Assembly: GCA_030272585.1 (NCBI GenBank) | Contig: BSYQ01000010.1 | Location: 1,922,001 to 1,986,000, forward strand | DNA length: 64,000 bases | DNA from: Bryopsis sp. KO-2023 | Lineage: Eukaryota; Chlorophyta; Ulvophyceae; Bryopsidales; Bryopsidaceae | Reading direction: 5' to 3' | Shown here: positions 60,558-64,000 of the stretch, one piece after another | Position numbering within the stretch: position 1 is the first letter of the stretch | How the letters are laid out: every line of letters starts with the position of its first letter | The notes under the pieces: model-generated | What the model was told of the DNA's origin: nothing | Database searches by the model: none | The model's input: the letters and a program-made list of their open reading frames with translations, nothing else | Made by a program: the position numbers and the translations under genes

Positions 60558-60576
60558 TGGTTTCGGAGCGAGTTCC
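60558..60576 (+). other. Primer-binding-site-like sequence
   Basis: tggtttcggagcgagttcc matches the usual initiator-Met tRNA primer site (TGGTATCAGAGC) at most of its first 12 positions. It sits directly after the presumed LTR end (…atcaac) and 50 bases before the first ATG of the element. Confidence 0.5.
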
Positions 60577-60610
60577 CGGACTCGCGAACCGCATCACCAA
60601 GGAGATCTAT

Positions 60611-61036
60611 ATGTACCCTTCGACACCTTCGAACCTGACCGACGCATCCACTGGCTCGGAGTTCCAAGTGCCAGTGTCCGCAGCACCTATCGTTCCCGCT
60701 CCAGCTACCGTCGCGCATTGGAACGCGTTTCAGGTGGACTACCCAACAAGTTATCGTGGCACACCTCTGACTTTTGTTTCCGGACCCAGCTTGGCCGACA
60801 TACCTGTACCGCGTGGACCGCGAGACGAAGATTTGGAGAGCGTGGGATCCTGTGACTCCGTATTCACGGAGGAACAGAGGAACGACCCCGATTTCCAGGC
60901 CTTGTATCTGGAGGTACTCGAGGGTCAACGAGCCAGAGCCGCAGCCAGAGAGACCGCTAGGCGCCAGGCATGGACCTTATCCCGTACGAGGAAGCCCCAG
61001 CCTATCCCGACCATGTGGACGAGGGAGACGAGATGA
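60611..61036 (+). CDS. Retroelement leader ORF (N-terminal Gag part)
   Basis: 141 codons starting MYPSTPSNLTDASTGSEFQV, with a Pro-rich middle and an Arg-rich end (RARAAARETARRQAWTL). It overlaps the main gag frame by 67 bases and is in a different frame, so either a frameshift joins them or an indel has split one gene. No conserved domain is visible. Confidence 0.45.
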   Translation: MYPSTPSNLTDASTGSEFQVPVSAAPIVPAPATVAHWNAFQVDYPTSYRGTPLTFVSGPSLADIPVPRGPRDEDLESVGSCDSVFTEEQRNDPDFQALYLEVLEGQRARAAARETARRQAWTLSRTRKPQPIPTMWTRETR

Positions 61037-63138
61037 GTTTGGGGACCGAAGACGACCCTCCACCACCGGCCCAAGGACCAATGTTCGTGCAGCAGAACTA
61101 CCAGCACGTACAGCAGGTTCACGTCGAGAACAACCAAGCCGACGTACGTATGAACCAGCTGGAGGTGGACGCGGGTCAATGGGCGGACCGGACCGTGGCC
61201 AACCTACAGGCGGCCCTCGAAGAGGTCCGGGGCCAGCTACAGCAGCAACAGGAGCACGCAGCCGCTTTGTTGGAACAGCAAGCCGAAGATCTCGACTACC
61301 GTCTCGAGGCCCAGAGGAGAGAAGCCGAAGAACGGCAGGCGGCCCTCGTAGATCAACAGGTCGCGGGTCTCGCCGAGAGATTGGAGGCACAACGCCAAGA
61401 GTATGGACAGCTCACCGCGGAGCTGGAGCGCCGTCTCCAACTGAGCCAGGACCGTTTGGCCGCCAAGGCAGAGGACGATGTCAAGAACCTTGGGGCCAGG
61501 ACCGAGTATCTCACACATCAGCTCAACGACAACAAGGTCGCTGTAGCTACACTCGACGTGGTTACCAAGGAGTTGGAGAAGGACAAGGACCGACTTTGGC
61601 GCGAGACAGAAGCCAAACCCAACGTGGAAGAACTCGTCAAGCTATGGTCCAAGCAGGTGCCCACAGGACCGCAACACGTTCCCGTGTACGTTGGAACGCA
61701 GACGGTCCAGGCACCAACGGCTCCACCTTTGGTACCCGTGGTCACGACAGGGCTGACCGGTGGACCGGCCGCGCCACCAACAGTAGCCACTTCGTCAGGG
61801 CAATCTCAAGCACCGCTGGTATCACCTATGGACGTCAACGCCGCACCTTTACCTGTGCTCCTACCTCCCAGAGGAACCGCCGACCCAGGACCCAGGTTGA
61901 ACCGCAGGCCAGGTCCCGTTATTCGAGACCAAACTACCGACCAAGGCAGACCATGGCCCGCAGCACAAGTGCCACCAGGAGCCATGCAGCAGACGAGTGG
62001 TCGGGGAGGGTTCAACTCCGGATCGGACCCATTCGCTGGGATGGGATCATACGCATCAGTGGGCCAACGAGACCCAACTGGACAGATGAACCGGCGACAA
62101 GGGACGCACCCAGCGGGAGGCGGCGGAGGCGGTGGAGGCGATGACGATGATGATGGACCAGACGGATCAAGGCGACCAGGAGGGCCAGGAGGACCAGGAG
62201 GACCCAATGGACCAGGAGGACCAGGAGGGCCAGGAGGACCGGGTGGACCAGGTGGACCAGGACCAGGTGGACCAGGCGGACCAGGAGGTCCGGGAGGACC
62301 ACCAGGACCAGGCGCACCAAACCCACCGGATGGACGCAACCCTCTGCGCCACTTGAAGTTGCAGATGCCCAAACCCTACACCGGTGACCACGATGTGTCC
62401 GTCACCGAGTGGGTTATGCAGATGGGCAGGTGGTTGCGGGCCCAAGATGTCCCTGAGGTCCAGTGGATCCGAGTGCTGTCGGCCCACGTTGGAGGAGCGG
62501 CCTCGCGTTGGATGAACTTGCAGGAGCTTCGCATGGCTGAGGGGAGACGCCAACCCTTCGCTGATTGGCAAGAGTGGGCAACGGAGGCACGACGCCAATT
62601 TGAGCCTACGACTTCGACGGAACGGGCCCGGACCGAGCTACGTGGCCTCAAGCAGGGAGGGACCGTGCGTGACTACGTGCGCCGGTTCCAGCACATTCGT
62701 TTTCGCATCCCGGACATGACGGAGGCGGAAATGTTTTCGACGTTCGTCGCTGGGTTACGAGACCCTCTTCGCACCACTATCGCTGGATTCGTGCGAGGGG
62801 ATGTGCAGGAAGCGATTGAAATGGCTGAACGACTCGACGGTGTCCGGACCCTACATCCACATTCCGGTGCCAAGGGCCAAGGAGGCAGACCAAGATGGAA
62901 CCGACGAAGCCGAGTCAACAGCATTGGCGATGGACCGCGTGAGGACCGACTTGGAGCCATTGGAGACCGAGGCCGTGGCCGTGGCCGTGGCCGAGGAGGC
63001 GGAGGCCGAGGCAGAGGTCGTGGCACTGGAGGCCGACAAGGCGGAAGAGAGGCAGGGGACAAATGTCGTGTTATCTTTGTGGAGGCAACCATGGAGTGCG
63101 AAATTGTCCAAAACTGTCCGACGCCAAAAGATCAGTAA
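60970..63138 (+). CDS. Gypsy-like Gag polyprotein with coiled coil and collagen-like repeats
   Basis: 722 codons. N-terminal ~40-230 is a Gln/Glu/Ala-rich coiled coil (LQAALEEVRGQLQQQQEHAA, RLEAQRREAEERQAAL). A Pro/Gly-rich spacer follows. At 62182-62325 a run of Gly-Gly-Pro triplets (GGPGGPGGPGG type) lies between an acidic DDDDDG and the capsid part. The capsid-like retrotrans_gag region is LQMPKPYTGDHDVSVTEWVM, WMNLQELRMAEGRRQPF, RQFEPTTSTERARTELRGLK and FVAGLRDPLRTTIAGF. The C-terminal part is an Arg-Gly nucleic-acid-binding tail (RGRGRGRGGGGRGRGRG). The expected zinc knuckle (CYLCGGNHGVRNC, 63069-63107) is in another frame, so the tail of this frame is probably not the original one. Confidence 0.72.
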   Translation: MDLIPYEEAPAYPDHVDEGDEMSLGTEDDPPPPAQGPMFVQQNYQHVQQVHVENNQADVRMNQLEVDAGQWADRTVANLQAALEEVRGQLQQQQEHAAALLEQQAEDLDYRLEAQRREAEERQAALVDQQVAGLAERLEAQRQEYGQLTAELERRLQLSQDRLAAKAEDDVKNLGARTEYLTHQLNDNKVAVATLDVVTKELEKDKDRLWRETEAKPNVEELVKLWSKQVPTGPQHVPVYVGTQTVQAPTAPPLVPVVTTGLTGGPAAPPTVATSSGQSQAPLVSPMDVNAAPLPVLLPPRGTADPGPRLNRRPGPVIRDQTTDQGRPWPAAQVPPGAMQQTSGRGGFNSGSDPFAGMGSYASVGQRDPTGQMNRRQGTHPAGGGGGGGGDDDDDGPDGSRRPGGPGGPGGPNGPGGPGGPGGPGGPGGPGPGGPGGPGGPGGPPGPGAPNPPDGRNPLRHLKLQMPKPYTGDHDVSVTEWVMQMGRWLRAQDVPEVQWIRVLSAHVGGAASRWMNLQELRMAEGRRQPFADWQEWATEARRQFEPTTSTERARTELRGLKQGGTVRDYVRRFQHIRFRIPDMTEAEMFSTFVAGLRDPLRTTIAGFVRGDVQEAIEMAERLDGVRTLHPHSGAKGQGGRPRWNRRSRVNSIGDGPREDRLGAIGDRGRGRGRGRGGGGRGRGRGTGGRQGGREAGDKCRVIFVEATMECEIVQNCPTPKDQ

Positions 63139-63139
63139 A

Positions 63140-63735
63140 TTGAAGGTCCGAGGCGCAGGACCACCAGCCTTGGACCAGGAAACGGGTGGTGATGAGGCCA
63201 GCGATCCGGGAGATCAAGGGCAAAGGGAAAAAAGAGTACGCTGGAAAGACCAGCCGGAAGAACCGAAACACAGCTCCAGTCCGCAAGACAGTCCCCAAGA
63301 TACAGCAGATGTGCGGACCGGGTCACCAGGGACGGGACCCTTGAGAGGAGCCACCGACGGTCAAGGGCAAGAACAGCCCGTGGGGCCATCGGACCACTCG
63401 GAGCGTGATGCATCACTTGAACCAGGGAAAGGTCAAGGAGCTACCGAGGTGGATGGGGAAGTGCTAGGGCAGGCACTTAGTCGGACCGGTTCTGCGACGG
63501 CCGACAATTTTTCTTTTTTAGCTAAGACCGGCGGGGCCGGCAAGAATAGTCGTTTTACGGGGTTTGAAATAAGGGTTTTTATTAATGACGTGCCAGTAGT
63601 GGCTTATGTCGATTCGGGCAGTTGGGAAAATTACCTTTCGAAGGAAGTAGTGGAGAAAGTGGGTGTAAAGGTTTTCCCCGAACAACGGACTTTGGTTATG
63701 GCAGACGGTTCCAGGAAACAGGTTACAGGCATACT
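63140..63735 (+). pseudogene. Retroelement aspartic protease region, truncated
   Basis: Frame 2, open from ~62801. An acidic, Gln-rich linker is followed by a retropepsin-like domain: GFEIRVFINDVPVVAYVDSG with catalytic Asp-Ser-Gly at 63611-63619, then KVFPEQRTLVMADGSRK. Ends at ~63735, where the unrelated GATCGG repeat begins. The gag frame is different, and the knuckle lies in the third frame. Confidence 0.65.
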
Positions 63736-64000
63736 ATGGATCCGATCACGATCTAATCGGTCGTGGATTGATCGGTCCGACCGATTAAATCGTGATCGGG
63801 TTTTTCCGATCAGATCGATCGCCGATCAAATCGGTTTGGCCGATCATCGATGGAGATCGGCCGATCACCCATCTGATCGGATGACCGATTTAATCGGCCA
63901 ACTTTGATCGGCCGATCACGATCAGACCGATCAACGTCAGCCGATCAAGTGCCGACAGATCGCAACGCTTGATCGGGGTCGGGATCGGGATCGGAGATGC
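63736..64000. repeat. GATCGG-rich palindromic repeat, continues past window
   Basis: Dense array of gatcgg/ccgatc words. The first part folds: gatcacgatctaatcggtcg near 63744-63763 pairs with its near-complement ending near 63798. It interrupts the retroelement protease. Probably the end of another inserted foldback-type element; the other end is outside the window. Confidence 0.6.

Larger units (their letters stand above)
60190..63735 (+). mobile_element. Ty3/gypsy-like LTR retroelement, 5' part only
   Basis: Contains a probable 5' LTR (about 60190-60557, TATA-like catatttattg at 60423), a primer-binding site, gag frames, a CCHC knuckle and an aspartic protease. No reverse transcriptase, integrase or second LTR lies in the window, because sequence changes to a GATCGG repeat at ~63736. 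Gag, knuckle and protease are in three different frames (1, 3 and 2), so the copy is frame-broken or needs unusual recoding. Confidence 0.8.

Noticed and set aside
60774-62144. 456-codon frame overlapping gag
   Set aside because: Arg/Gly/Thr-rich shadow frame of the GC-rich gag; the gag frame carries the recognisable capsid-like domain.

Overview
The window is nuclear DNA of a eukaryotic green-lineage organism, most likely a flagellated green alga. The main grounds are two nuclear rbcS genes with plastid leaders and a green-algal-type C-terminus, genes with several GT-AG (and some GC-AG) introns, a captured axonemal-type dynein heavy-chain fragment, and a heavy load of DNA transposons, a DIRS-like element and a Ty3/gypsy-like element. 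The species cannot be named from the sequence; an early streptophyte or core chlorophyte alga is an inference.

Layout: 1-3197 (-) receptor-like protein kinase, cut by the left edge. 4676-7734 (-) S9 prolyl-oligopeptidase-type peptidase. 9545-14319 is arm A1 of a ~4.8 kb inverted segmental duplication with an unidentified proline-rich gene. 16331-17282 (+) rbcS copy 1. 18306-19092 (+) small basic-tailed protein. 20899-24185 (-) a second receptor-like kinase that has lost the three hallmark catalytic residues (predicted pseudokinase). 24784-34431 (+) a GH5 endo-beta-mannanase gene whose exon 2 is split by a 5.15 kb CACTA transposon (25615-30767) carrying captured host gene pieces. 35568-40449 is arm A2 of the duplication, inverted. 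40594-44546 (+) ORC3. 46341-47214 (-) rbcS copy 2. 48506-53597 is a nested and abutting stack of five terminal-inverted-repeat DNA transposons whose insertion order can be read from their target-site duplications. 53718-54908 (+) an intronless EgtD-like methyltransferase. 56940-57079 is a broken 5' piece of rbcS. 57618-58082 is a MITE. 58183-60183 (-) is the 3' part of a DIRS-like element, head to head with a truncated, frame-broken gypsy-like element (about 60190-63735, +). The window ends in a GATCGG-rich palindromic repeat.

The genes do not form a pathway. They are single-copy housekeeping, wall-modifying, signalling and photosynthetic genes separated by repeat-rich spacers. The exon models given here (peptidase, mannanase, ORC3, rbcS x2, pseudokinase, small basic protein) all keep the reading frame across every proposed splice junction; this was checked by adding exon lengths. 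The most interesting structures are the CACTA insertion in the mannanase, the nested transposon stack, the receptor pseudokinase, the inverted duplication and the odd collagen-like Gag.
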